DNA of 26,710 bases from assembly GCA_036657395.1 (NCBI GenBank), contig JAVXGM010000017.1, positions 1-26,710 on the forward strand. Reading direction: 5' to 3'. Below are positions 16,372 through 23,133 of this stretch, in pieces (the first letter of the stretch is position 1; each line of letters starts with the position of its first letter). This stretch comes from JAVXGM01 sp036657395. GTDB taxonomy: Bacteria > Bacillota > Clostridia > Peptostreptococcales > Anaerovoracaceae. The position numbers were made by a program, and so were the translations under genes. Under the pieces are notes generated by a model. That model saw only the letters and a program-made list of their open reading frames with translations, was not told where the DNA came from and did not search any database.

Positions 16372-17397
16372 CTATCCTCTCCTGGCGTTAGTAGCCTTTT
16401 TGCGGTTAATGTATCGGATACAAATAATATCCGCACCTATACTCCGTATAAATGCAACCAGTGCAATCCCACAAAGACCAAAAATCGGAATAAACATTGT
16501 ATCTACAAGGGAACTCGCTGGTGGAACCGGCGTACCTAATGTAGCGGAAATGACGGGTATGTCTATGTCTGCCGTCACAGTTCCTTTTATCATGTCCAAT
16601 CCTGGATCCTCTAAAACTGCATTTGATTGATATATTATACCATCACTTTCTCCGTTTGTCTTCCTAAAATTTACATTTTGGTCTGTATTAAGGTCAACAC
16701 CCCCTACAACTGGTGTGATTTGCGGCGTTGCCGGGTTTTCATTATCCTGTTTCTCTGATGTATTTAAATCGGGTTTTATGGCTGGATCCGTTGGATTTTC
16801 AGGTTTTTCTGGTGGGTCTGGCTTTTCTGATGGATCCGGCCTTTCTGGAGGTGTAGTCTTTGTATATTTTACCTCAAATCTATATGATGGAACCTCTACA
16901 CTGCTTGAAGCTGCCCTGACTGCTCTAGCTTTAGCCATTTTTTTGTTTGAAATGGTTAAGGTAACACGTGCATTGCTATCTTGCATTTCCTTTTCCAATC
17001 CTTTTATCTCATTAAAATCCTGATTGCTAATGGAAATGCTATTCACATCTGCAATCAGGTAATGTTGAACATTTAATTTGAGAATTTTTAACTGTCCATT
17101 TTCTGCAATGTATTCCTCAACCTGTGACTTTTTTGTCATCTTGGCTAAAATATCTGAATCTAATTTTGTGTACTTGCCTACTATGCAATAACCATCTCTA
17201 GCCTCGTGAAAGTCGTAATCCTCTGTATCAACTAAAACTCCTTGCGACTCTGTAGTGACAGCAGCATTGACGGATACAGCCATTACTGGATTTATCACGG
17301 CACTAATTGTAGTACAGCCTATAAACAGCATAAGGGTACAAATAAATACGGCTAAACATCTCCGTAATTCAATTTTCCTTATACTGGTTTTCTTCAT
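16372..17397 (-). CDS. Secreted/membrane-anchored protein with Pro-rich linker, unknown family
   Basis: The 341-aa protein has a signal peptide (basic MKKTSIRKIELRR, then a hydrophobic core; likely cleavage near VNAA at about 46), a folded segment to about residue 170, a Pro/Glu/Asp/Lys-rich linker (about 180-225, e.g. RPDPSEKPDPPEKPENP) and a second small region. A C-terminal transmembrane helix (about 297-322) and a basic cytoplasmic tail (RKKATNARRG) follow. The layout is a type I membrane protein with an extracellular stalk. There is no LPxTG motif. A marginal lipobox (FIGC, Cys28) is present, so a lipoprotein is possible but less likely. It lies between a LytTR regulator and a small membrane protein. 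I recognise no domain. Confidence 0.75.
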   Translation of the reverse strand: MKKTSIRKIELRRCLAVFICTLMLFIGCTTISAVINPVMAVSVNAAVTTESQGVLVDTEDYDFHEARDGYCIVGKYTKLDSDILAKMTKKSQVEEYIAENGQLKILKLNVQHYLIADVNSISISNQDFNEIKGLEKEMQDSNARVTLTISNKKMAKARAVRAASSSVEVPSYRFEVKYTKTTPPERPDPSEKPDPPEKPENPTDPAIKPDLNTSEKQDNENPATPQITPVVGGVDLNTDQNVNFRKTNGESDGIIYQSNAVLEDPGLDMIKGTVTADIDIPVISATLGTPVPPASSLVDTMFIPIFGLCGIALVAFIRSIGADIICIRYINRKKATNARRG

Positions 17398-17439
17398 TTT
17401 TACTAATTCCTTCTCTCATATCTTTTGCTCTTTTTAATA

Positions 17440-18162
17440 TCACTCTGGCTCTTGGCTTCGTGCCATAAATGCGTCTTTTACCTTTCGTGCATATGTCCTG
17501 CTTAATGGTAAAATTGAACCATCTTTCAGGGTTATCTCCTTTGCTGTGAGACTCTTTATGGCATTTAATGCCACAAGATATGCTTTGTGGTTTCGAATAA
17601 ACCCTTTGTTATATAATAATTCTCCCAGCCTGCCCAAGGTTGAATAAAACTCAAAAGTTTCATTCCCATAATGGACTACTATCATTCTTCCGATTACCTC
17701 AAAATACTTAATTTCACTTACTTCAACGCATCTGCTTTCTCCTGCACATGAAAATTTAAGTTCGTCTTCTTCTTTTTTAGTTAATTTATCTATTGCTCTT
17801 TGGAATATTTCTTTAAATTTGCTTTGGGTGGTTACGCCTTTAACTATGTAGTGCATTGCACTTACGTCGAAGGCCTCATAAACCCGGCTTTTGTCTCTTG
17901 TTAGAAAAATAATCTCTCCGGTGTATCCCCATGACCTAAGCTTGTGGGCTGTTTGAATTCCGTCTGGTCCTTCTTGAAAATTGACTTCCAACAGTAGCAG
18001 CTCAATCTGGTTAGGATTTTCTTCTAAAGCAAATAAAAGCTGTTCTACACCTTTGAACGCTTTTATTTCAACATTTATTTGATTGTCATCCGCTAAAAGT
18101 TCAATATCAGCCTGGCAGGCCTTCATTATCTCTATTTGATCATCGCAAAGCCCAATCTTCAT
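17440..18162 (-). CDS. LytTR-type response regulator lacking the phospho-acceptor Asp (Glu59)
   Basis: The 240-aa protein of the AgrA/LytR class has a receiver domain (about 1-125) and a LytTR DNA-binding domain (about 138-235, with VSEIKYFEVIGRMIVVHY and FIRNHKAYLVALNAIKSL). In the receiver the acidic pair (CDD, 6-8), the switch Thr (FLTRDK) and the conserved Lys (YIVKG) are present. The phosphorylation site reads LLLLEVNF, so Asp is Glu59 (codon GAA). Glu at this site can mimic the phosphorylated state in some regulators, so constitutive activity is possible. No histidine kinase gene is nearby. GGAGGG precedes the ATG and a sigma-A promoter lies about 50 nt upstream. It is the first gene of the 18.2-12.6 kb series. 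Confidence 0.9.
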   Translation of the reverse strand: MKIGLCDDQIEIMKACQADIELLADDNQINVEIKAFKGVEQLLFALEENPNQIELLLLEVNFQEGPDGIQTAHKLRSWGYTGEIIFLTRDKSRVYEAFDVSAMHYIVKGVTTQSKFKEIFQRAIDKLTKKEEDELKFSCAGESRCVEVSEIKYFEVIGRMIVVHYGNETFEFYSTLGRLGELLYNKGFIRNHKAYLVALNAIKSLTAKEITLKDGSILPLSRTYARKVKDAFMARSQEPE

Positions 18163-18217
18163 GTATGCCCTCCAAATGTTGCCACGGTTATAATGTTCTC
18201 ATAATCATTCTTATTAG

Positions 18218-18246
18218 ATTTTATAATGTTTAAGGATATTTTGCAA
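18218..18246 (-). promoter_or_regulatory. Sigma-A promoter of the LytTR gene cluster
   Basis: The minus strand shows -35 TTGCAA (18246-18241), a 17-bp spacer and -10 TAAAAT (18223-18218), giving a leader of about 50 nt before the ATG at 18162. The hairpin-rich element at 18333-18511 lies upstream of this promoter, so it need not be the leader of this mRNA. Confidence 0.6.
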
Positions 18247-18332
18247 CCGCTTTATACTATTGTATACGCATAGGAAAGGAACTTTTCTTCGGAGAGTATA
18301 ATCATAATGTTGAATACTTTCACAAGGTCTCT

Positions 18333-18511
18333 GCCGGCCAATATTTCTTGCTAGGCCGGCACTCTAGTCCAACGTCATTAATGGCGGTAATCCCAAATGG
18401 GGGACTCGCCAACATTATATGATGGGTGATCAGTAGGATAGTAGTAAGGTCCCACTGAGGTGGAGTTGAACTGTTTTGTGATGTCTCGCACACGACTACA
18501 AGACTCCACCT
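18333..18511. other. Unexplained hairpin-rich intergenic element (candidate structured RNA)
   Basis: The 525-bp gap between the aquaporin and LytTR genes contains three nested or tandem inverted repeats. They are a GC-rich perfect 7-bp stem GCCGGCC/GGCCGGC (18333-18339, 18354-18360), a TGGCG/CGCCA stem (18382-18386, 18407-18411) enclosing TCCC/GGGG, and a perfect 9-bp stem AGGTGGAGT/ACTCCACCT (18458-18466, 18503-18511). The last one contains inner TGTG/CACA pairing. The base composition is clearly more GC-rich than the flanks. I cannot match it to 6S, tmRNA, RNase P, SRP RNA or any riboswitch I know. An open frame crosses it on the minus strand but lacks a ribosome-binding site. Strand of transcription is unknown. 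Confidence 0.45.
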
Positions 18512-18579
18512 AGTTCTTTCTCCTTTGAGCATAGCCAAAGAAATTTTCCGTTGGCTTGCTTTATTTATACCATGTTTAG

Positions 18580-18607
18580 AGTATATCTTCCTATTGTTTT
18601 GCGTAAA
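18580..18607 (-). promoter_or_regulatory. Possible promoter reading into the hairpin-rich element
   Basis: The minus strand shows TTTACG (18607-18602), a 16-bp spacer and TATACT (18585-18580), about 70 nt upstream of the outer 9-bp stem at 18458-18511. A TGGTATAAA extended -10-like sequence lies a few bases further downstream. This is a weak match supported mainly by its position. Confidence 0.3.
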
Positions 18608-18638
18608 ATGCGTTTTTAAATGCGTAAGTTGCATTTTA

Positions 18639-18662
18639 AAAGCGGCCTTTGCAGACCGCTTT
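18639..18662 (-). terminator. Likely terminator of the aquaporin gene
   Basis: AAAGCGG/CCGCTTT 7-bp stem with a 10-nt loop, followed by a short T run on the minus strand. It begins 25 nt after the aquaporin stop codon. The T tract is short, so efficiency is uncertain. Confidence 0.55.
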
Positions 18663-18687
18663 GGTTTTGAATTTCTATTAGTTTTAG

Positions 18688-19392
18688 TTATGCTGCTTTT
18701 TTCTCGCCTGAAGTTAAGAACTTGTAAACTATTGCTGCTATTGCTGCGCCAACTAAAGGTGCTACGATGAACACCCAAACCTGGCTTAGGGATTGTCCAC
18801 CCATAAAAATGGCAGGTCCTAAGCTTCTTGCCGGGTTAACAGATGTTCCTGTGAAAGGAATGCCTAGGATATGTACTAATGTTAATGTTAAGCCGATTAC
18901 TAGCCCTACTACTGCAGTGTTTTCTACTTTAGATGTCACGCCGATGATGGCAATAACAAATACGAATGTAAGGATTACTTCTACTATGAAAGCTCCTCCC
19001 ATACCTATTCCTAGAGCACTTGCGTCCCCAAAACCATTCTGGCCAAGTCCGCCTTGTGTGCCTCCCATAATCCCCATAAGGATTGCAGCTCCTGCAATTC
19101 CGCCTAAGAACTGAGCAATAACGTAAAATATGAATTCTTTTACTTCCATTCTGCCTGACACTAGCATACCAAATGATACTGCCGGGTTGATGTGGCACCC
19201 TGAAATATTGCCAATTGAGTAAGCCATTGCCACTATGCTAAGACCGAATGCAAATGCAATTAAAAGTGTTGAGAAGGCTAGTGGAATGCCTGCTCCTGAT
19301 GATCCTAAAAGGGTGTTTGCTGCAACTGCGCTACCACAACCAAATACAACTAAAACTAATGTTCCTATGAATTCTGCACAATATTTCTTCAT
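18688..19392 (-). CDS. aqpZ: Aquaporin (MIP family, AqpZ-like water channel)
   Basis: The 234-aa six-helix membrane channel has both half-helix motifs: HINPAVSFG (NPA at 69-71) and TSVNPARSLGPA (NPA at 186-188). The selectivity-filter residues inferred from alignment with E. coli AqpZ are Phe49, His174, Thr183 and Arg189. This is the narrow, water-selective set rather than the glycerol type, where Gly and Phe replace the His/Thr environment. The 5' region has a good sigma-A promoter and an AAGGAGAAGG ribosome-binding site. The gene is monocistronic, with a terminator downstream and its own promoter upstream. A role in osmotic adaptation is family knowledge. Confidence 0.93.
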   Translation of the reverse strand: MKKYCAEFIGTLVLVVFGCGSAVAANTLLGSSGAGIPLAFSTLLIAFAFGLSIVAMAYSIGNISGCHINPAVSFGMLVSGRMEVKEFIFYVIAQFLGGIAGAAILMGIMGGTQGGLGQNGFGDASALGIGMGGAFIVEVILTFVFVIAIIGVTSKVENTAVVGLVIGLTLTLVHILGIPFTGTSVNPARSLGPAIFMGGQSLSQVWVFIVAPLVGAAIAAIVYKFLTSGEKKAA

Positions 19393-19441
19393 TTCCTTCT
19401 CCTTTGTCTTTTACGCAATTTTGATTTTTCACATTGAATCT

Positions 19442-19470
19442 ATTTTACTCGTTTTCCATTTTATTGTCAA
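19442..19470 (-). promoter_or_regulatory. Sigma-A promoter of the aquaporin gene
   Basis: A perfect -35 TTGACA (19470-19465), a 17-bp spacer and -10 TAAAAT (19447-19442), 50 bp upstream of the ATG at 19392. The spacing is ideal and the match is the best sigma-A type site of the right half. Confidence 0.75.
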
Positions 19471-19517
19471 ATTATCAATTTTGATTTTAGTTCATCTATA
19501 ATCTTTTGGTTATAATC

Positions 19518-19544
19518 AAAAAGACCAGTCACAACTGACTGATC
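19518..19544 (-). terminator. Terminator downstream of tRNA-Gly and the gene fragment
   Basis: A 9-bp stem GATCAGTCA/TGACTGGTC (one wobble pair) with a 4-nt loop, then TTTTT on the minus strand. It follows the open frame that ends at 19563 by 19 nt. It would stop transcription from the tRNA-Gly direction before the aquaporin promoter. Confidence 0.8.
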
Positions 19545-19562
19545 TCACTTTACCTATTCTTA

Positions 19563-19763
19563 TTATGATATTACATCGACAATTCCCTTATCTATAGTTT
19601 CCAGATGTTCTGCCGGAATCTTCGCAATTTCGCTTTCATAATTTCCAATTATTTTTAAATTAAGTTTATCACGATTCTTCGGATATAACAACTGCGGGTC
19701 AGTTTTTAATGTGTTGCATCCTTGCCGTTCCTTGTTGTCTACATTCTCTACAAAAAAATGATT
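19563..19763 (-). pseudogene. Coding-like fragment without start codon, 3' of tRNA-Gly
   Basis: The minus-strand frame ends at TAA 19563-19565 and is open back to a stop at 19764-19766, about 66 codons with no good start. The C-terminal 45 residues look like real protein (TDPQLLYPKNRDKLNLKIIG, then IAKIPAEHLETIDKG). Upstream, a second frame encodes SFFCRECRQQGTARMQ with a CxxC pair before it stops, which suggests a frameshift within a decayed gene. It sits directly on the 3' side of tRNA-Gly, where integrative elements commonly insert, and has a terminator right after it. I do not recognise the family. It could also be noncoding. Confidence 0.4.
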
Positions 19764-19783
19764 TTACGTCATTTTTACGTCAT
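19762..19783. repeat. Perfect tandem duplication of an 11-mer
   Basis: TTTTACGTCAT occurs twice back to back (19762-19772 and 19773-19783), 47 nt from the 3' end of tRNA-Gly. A 14-bp perfect palindrome, GTTGAAATTTCAAC, lies at 19808-19821 between this repeat and the tRNA. Both may be remnants of an attachment or recombinase-binding region. Confidence 0.6.
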
Positions 19784-19829
19784 TTCACATATCTGCAAGC
19801 CGTAAATGTTGAAATTTCAACGAAATAAA

Positions 19830-19903
19830 TGGAGCGGATGAGGGGAATCGGACCCCCGTTGCCAGCTTGGGAAGCTGGAGTTCTACCATTGAACCACATC
19901 CGC
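19830..19903 (-). tRNA. tRNA-Gly (anticodon CCC), CCA encoded
   Basis: Complete cloverleaf on the minus strand. The acceptor arms are GCGGATG/CATCCGC, the D arm is GTTC/GAAC, and the anticodon stem is CCAGC/GCTGG around loop TTCCCAA (anticodon CCC, glycine). The T arm is GGGGT/CCCTC-type with loop CCGATTC region. Discriminator T and encoded CCA occupy 19833-19830. It lies 55 nt after the aminotransferase gene with no clear terminator between, so it may be co-transcribed or have a weak own promoter. Confidence 0.93.
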
Positions 19904-19958
19904 ATATAGAGGAAAGGCATATTTTAACTAGCTGGGTACCTTCCCTGGATCTTAAATT

Positions 19959-21197
19959 TTACTTTGTCATCACGGCTTTTATCATGTTTGGAATCTTGCG
20001 ACATTTGTCTTCTGCAATTGACGCTACGGAAACACGCAGGCCTTTTGCTAAAGGTACAATGAACAAGCCTTGTTGTTCCAGTTCTTTGCTTATCAGGTCT
20101 GGGTTTTCACAAGGAATCGATACAAAAAATCCAGCATCAAAGGGCACAATTGGCAAGCCAATCTTTTCAGCCTCTTCTTCAAAAGCCCTTCCTCGGCTAA
20201 TAAGCATATTTCTATATTTCATTCTCTCATCATCAACTTTACGTAGTAGGTTTGGATCTTTATATATCTTAGCTAAAATCACCTGAGCCATCTTAGCGCT
20301 GTTAGACCACGAACCTCTTGATGAGAACTCGCAAACTTTTTTAAATTCGTCAGCAATTTCCTTTGTCTTAGCCATAGAAATCATTGCACCACATCTAGTT
20401 CCATAAAGTGTATAAGTTTTGGATAGACTATATGCAACGATAGGTAAAACGTTTTCAGGCAAATCTTCAAGCAATGGGAAAAATTTTCTATATTCTTCTT
20501 GATCTCCAGCAAAATCTATATATGCCACATCAATTAGAAGTGCAATAGATTGGCTATCCTTAGCCGCCTCAGTCACTATCTTGACAACACAGGACCAATC
20601 GTCTAATGTCAATGAATAGCCTGTTGGGTTGTGAGCTGGTGTATTTAGAATAATTACCAAACTATCTTGGTTCTTAATCAATCTATTTACCGATTCCTTG
20701 AAAGAAATCAGATTAAATTTGTCATTATCGTCAAATAGGGTAAAAGTGTCAATTGTACGACCCATTTCTCCAGCAATTGTGTTGTATGGTGACCAATGCC
20801 AGTCGGAAGTCAAAACTTTGTCTCCTATTTTGGAATAGTTAGATATAGTATTTCTTAATGCTCCTGTTCCACCAGGAGTGGCAACAACTTCTACAAAAGC
20901 CTTAGATTTATAATTTCCAAAAGCTGCCTTTTTTACTGCTTCTTTGAATTGTAAAATGCCTCCAATAGGTGCATAATCTGCAATATCTGTAGCAGACAAG
21001 GTCTTAATTACTTTGATAACTTCAGACAACACCACTAGCTTGCCGTCATCGTCTAAAAGCGATCCTATTGTAGCATTAATAACTTTGTCTGAGCCTTGAC
21101 TTGCAATCATGGCTTTAGCTCTATTACTAATTCCAAATATTTTGTCCTCTAAGGGTATTTTTCTTCCATTTTGTTTTGCTAAAATATATTCTGACAT
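19959..21197 (-). CDS. PLP-dependent aminotransferase, class I/II fold
   Basis: The 412-aa fold-type I aminotransferase resembles aromatic/aspartate aminotransferases. Family marks are YAPIGGILQFKEAVKKA, the cofactor-stacking region ATPGGTGALRNTISN, the NTPAHNPTGYSL segment, LIDVAYIDFAG and the Schiff-base Lys in YSLSKTYTLYGTRCG. A C-terminal Arg in KGLRVSVASI is the likely carboxylate-binding residue. It transfers an amino group between an amino acid and 2-oxoglutarate; the substrate cannot be told from sequence. The ATG at 21197 is preferred (GAGGAG 7 nt upstream) over an upstream in-frame ATG at 21227. It is divergent from the spoIIQ-like gene. Confidence 0.9.
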   Translation of the reverse strand: MSEYILAKQNGRKIPLEDKIFGISNRAKAMIASQGSDKVINATIGSLLDDDGKLVVLSEVIKVIKTLSATDIADYAPIGGILQFKEAVKKAAFGNYKSKAFVEVVATPGGTGALRNTISNYSKIGDKVLTSDWHWSPYNTIAGEMGRTIDTFTLFDDNDKFNLISFKESVNRLIKNQDSLVIILNTPAHNPTGYSLTLDDWSCVVKIVTEAAKDSQSIALLIDVAYIDFAGDQEEYRKFFPLLEDLPENVLPIVAYSLSKTYTLYGTRCGAMISMAKTKEIADEFKKVCEFSSRGSWSNSAKMAQVILAKIYKDPNLLRKVDDERMKYRNMLISRGRAFEEEAEKIGLPIVPFDAGFFVSIPCENPDLISKELEQQGLFIVPLAKGLRVSVASIAEDKCRKIPNMIKAVMTK

Positions 21198-21230
21198 TCC
21201 TATCTCCTCGTTAATGTTCATAATCAATAC

Positions 21231-21259
21231 AGTATAATACGATTCTTAATGAATTACAA
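21231..21259 (-). promoter_or_regulatory. Sigma-A promoter of the aminotransferase gene
   Basis: -35 TTGTAA (21259-21254), a 17-bp spacer and -10 TATACT (21236-21231) on the minus strand, 34 bp upstream of the ATG at 21197. It lies back to back with the sigma-F-type promoter at 21270-21299. Confidence 0.65.
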
Positions 21260-21269
21260 GCAATTGGCA

Positions 21270-21299
21270 GTATGATTTTTTGTAATTTGGGCGATAATA
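21270..21299 (+). promoter_or_regulatory. Sigma-F-type promoter of the spoIIQ-like gene
   Basis: GTATG (21270-21274), a 15-bp spacer and GGCGATAATA (21290-21299). The -10 matches the sigma-F consensus GGNNANANTR at every defined position and the -35 matches GYATA at 4 of 5. The predicted start is about 15 nt upstream of the ATG at 21322, leaving a GGAGGTG ribosome-binding site at 21309-21315. Confidence 0.7.
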
Positions 21300-21321
21300 A
21301 GTAATATTGGAGGTGAAATTT

Positions 21322-21969
21322 ATGCGAGAGATCAATAAGAAACGAGACAAAGTTGCCATTGCTTTGGTTTTATCATTTTGTGTAGTTGCATTAACTTCTG
21401 TTTTTGCTGTAAAGGCTAGCCTTGATAAGTTTAACAGCGAAAATGTTCAAATTTCAGAAGAAATGAAAACGCAAAGTCAAAATAAGGCTCAAAAAGATGC
21501 TGTAGTTTCTAAACCCGCACCGGTAGTGGATAGTAAGAAACCCACTAAACAAACTGCTGCGGATTACATTGCACCAATTCAGGGAGAAATTCTTTCCCCT
21601 TATTCTATGGATATGCCTATTTATTCCAAAACTTTGGATCAGTACATGACCCATTCTGGGGTAGACATTGCATCCCCACTCAGTAGCCAGGTGAAGGCTA
21701 TCGCCGGCGGCAACATCACTAATATTTTAAAAGATGATAAGTACGGAACTGTGGTGGAAATCAACCATGGAAATGGTATTATCAGCTTATATGGTAATCT
21801 TACAGAAGATAGCATGGTAGAAGAGGGTGATGTTGTAAAGCAAGGGGATATAATCGGTGCTATAGGTGAAACGGCTCTTTTTGAAAATGGAGACGTTGCC
21901 CATTTACACCTGGAAATGACTAAAAACTCTGCTTATGTAAATCCACAAGAGTATATTAAGGGACTATAG
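21322..21969 (+). CDS. spoIIQ: SpoIIQ-like membrane-anchored LytM (M23) protein, sporulation
   Basis: The 215-aa protein has an N-terminal transmembrane helix (about 10-33), a Lys/Gln-rich spacer (about 40-78) and a C-terminal LytM domain (about 84-212). The size and layout match clostridial SpoIIQ, which is made in the forespore and pairs with mother-cell SpoIIIAH across the intermembrane space during engulfment. The zinc residues are complete (H111 and D115 in HSGVD, H194 and H196 in HLHLE), as in C. difficile and unlike the degenerate B. subtilis protein. It is the only plus-strand protein gene. The sigma-F promoter upstream is the main reason to call it spoIIQ; without that it would be a generic M23 peptidase. 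spoIID is not adjacent. Confidence 0.8.
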   Translation: MREINKKRDKVAIALVLSFCVVALTSVFAVKASLDKFNSENVQISEEMKTQSQNKAQKDAVVSKPAPVVDSKKPTKQTAADYIAPIQGEILSPYSMDMPIYSKTLDQYMTHSGVDIASPLSSQVKAIAGGNITNILKDDKYGTVVEINHGNGIISLYGNLTEDSMVEEGDVVKQGDIIGAIGETALFENGDVAHLHLEMTKNSAYVNPQEYIKGL

Positions 21970-21975
21970 TATAAG

Positions 21976-22029
21976 AAGACCCCAAATGAGGCAATGGCGA
22001 TTTCGTCTACTCTATTTTGGGTCTTTTTT
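21976..22029 (+). terminator. Terminator between convergent spoIIQ-like and trmB genes
   Basis: AGACCCC-AAAT pairs with ATTTT-GGGTCT (one mismatch) around an apical region that can add a GAG/CTC stem, followed by TTTTTT on the plus strand. It begins 7 nt after the spoIIQ-like stop. The opposite side has only a weak T run, so it may be partly bidirectional. Confidence 0.75.
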
Positions 22030-22057
22030 AGTGATTTCTTATATTTAGTTACTTATT

Positions 22058-22669
22058 TTATAAAAAAACTTTTACGTAGTTAATATTTTCTCCTGCTGCT
22101 AAAAATTTATCCTCATATTCAGTAGTGATATCCTTAGCAGCAAACTGGCTTGCTTGGAGATTGGTACTGTATTCTTCAATATCAAGATCCAGTGCCTCTA
22201 TTTCTTCCATTGTGAACTGAAATAGGCCATCATTGTCGGTTTTGATAGCAATAAATCCACCGGGTTTAATTGCTTTTATGTATTGTCGCAAAAAAATTCG
22301 ATTGGTAAGGCGACGTTTGTCATGGCGAGTTTTTGGCCATGGATCACTAAAGTTTAAATAAATTCCGCAGAGTTGATCTTTGGAGAAGAATTGGCTCAAG
22401 TCGCTTATGAAGCAACACATAAATTTTACATTTTCCACCTTGTGCCGGTTAGCCCTTTCAAGAGCCTTAAGAACTACACTTTCTTGACCTTCGATTCCAA
22501 TATAATTATTGCCCGGGTTTGTAAGACCTTGATTTAAAATAAACTGGCCTTTTCCACAGCCAATTTCCAAAAATAAGTCTTGTTTCTTAGAGAACTCTTT
22601 AATCTCTGCCCTATAGTCTTTCAATTCCTCAAGCCTTTGAGGTAAGTTTTTTGGTTTTCGCTGTCTCAT
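22058..22669 (-). CDS. trmB: tRNA (guanine46-N7)-methyltransferase
   Basis: The 203-aa SAM-dependent methyltransferase makes m7G46 in the tRNA variable loop. The SAM-binding motif is FLEIGCGKGQFI, followed by GIEGQESVVLKALERA. The family hallmark is LNFSDPWPKTRHDKRRLT, which carries the catalytic Asp and tRNA-binding residues, and TEYEDKF near the C-terminus. It is the last gene of the ECF operon; its ATG shares an A with the queT stop (TAATG), so it is translationally coupled. It is convergent with the spoIIQ-like gene. Confidence 0.95.
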   Translation of the reverse strand: MRQRKPKNLPQRLEELKDYRAEIKEFSKKQDLFLEIGCGKGQFILNQGLTNPGNNYIGIEGQESVVLKALERANRHKVENVKFMCCFISDLSQFFSKDQLCGIYLNFSDPWPKTRHDKRRLTNRIFLRQYIKAIKPGGFIAIKTDNDGLFQFTMEEIEALDLDIEEYSTNLQASQFAAKDITTEYEDKFLAAGENINYVKVFL

Positions 22670-23133
22670 TAAAATATCCCCTTATACTTACTTAACAATT
22701 TCATCAACGGATATCCTACAATATAGCATGCGGCTGCTTGTCCAAGTGCTACCCACCCCATACATACAAATAGATTCATTGGCACTCCATAAGCATAATA
22801 CAGCATTCCGCCGATAATTACTCCGTTTAAAATTACTGGAGGCAGAGGTACTAGGATAGGTCTTTTTGCCAATTTGTAAGAGAAAAATGCAGCGATGAGA
22901 GTGGCTAAACTTCCGCAAACCATGTCTATTATTCCGTAAGGCCCTAGGACGTTGGAAATGAAGCATCCGATAAATAATCCGGGTATAGCAGCTGGGGTAA
23001 AAAAAGGAAGAATAGTTAGTGCTTCTGAGATTCGAATCTGCATAGGACCATAGCTTAAAGGTGCTAACACAATAGTTAAAACTGCGTAAATTGCAGCGAT
23101 TACAGCTGCCTGAATTAGGTGCTTTGTCTTCAT
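22669..23133 (-). CDS. queT: ECF transporter S component, QueT type (queuosine precursor)
   Basis: The 154-aa hydrophobic protein has about 5-6 helices. The segment YGPMQIRISEALTILPFF followed by AAIPGLFIGCFISNVLGPYG is the QueT signature. QueT proteins capture a queuosine precursor such as preQ1 and work with EcfA1/A2/T for import. No preQ1 riboswitch is visible upstream; it lies inside the operon with only a 4-nt overlap to ecfT. It is unusual in that the S component is encoded together with its energising module, and next to another tRNA modification gene (trmB). Confidence 0.88.
   Translation of the reverse strand: MKTKHLIQAAVIAAIYAVLTIVLAPLSYGPMQIRISEALTILPFFTPAAIPGLFIGCFISNVLGPYGIIDMVCGSLATLIAAFFSYKLAKRPILVPLPPVILNGVIIGGMLYYAYGVPMNLFVCMGWVALGQAAACYIVGYPLMKLLSKYKGIF

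Noticed and set aside
16372..17397. Sortase substrate (LPxTG protein)
   Set aside because: The C-terminal hydrophobic helix and basic tail look right, but there is no LPxTG-like motif before the helix, only PPASS, and no sortase gene nearby.
18320..18778. 152-codon minus-strand open frame across the aquaporin end and the intergenic region
   Set aside because: It overlaps the well-supported aquaporin gene on the same strand in another frame, has no ribosome-binding site and crosses the aquaporin terminator. Its distal half covers the hairpin-rich element, which is better described as noncoding for now.
22669..23133. preQ1 riboswitch before queT
   Set aside because: queT overlaps ecfT by 4 nt inside the operon; no leader exists there, and the aroD upstream region shows no preQ1-type pseudoknot that I can recognise.
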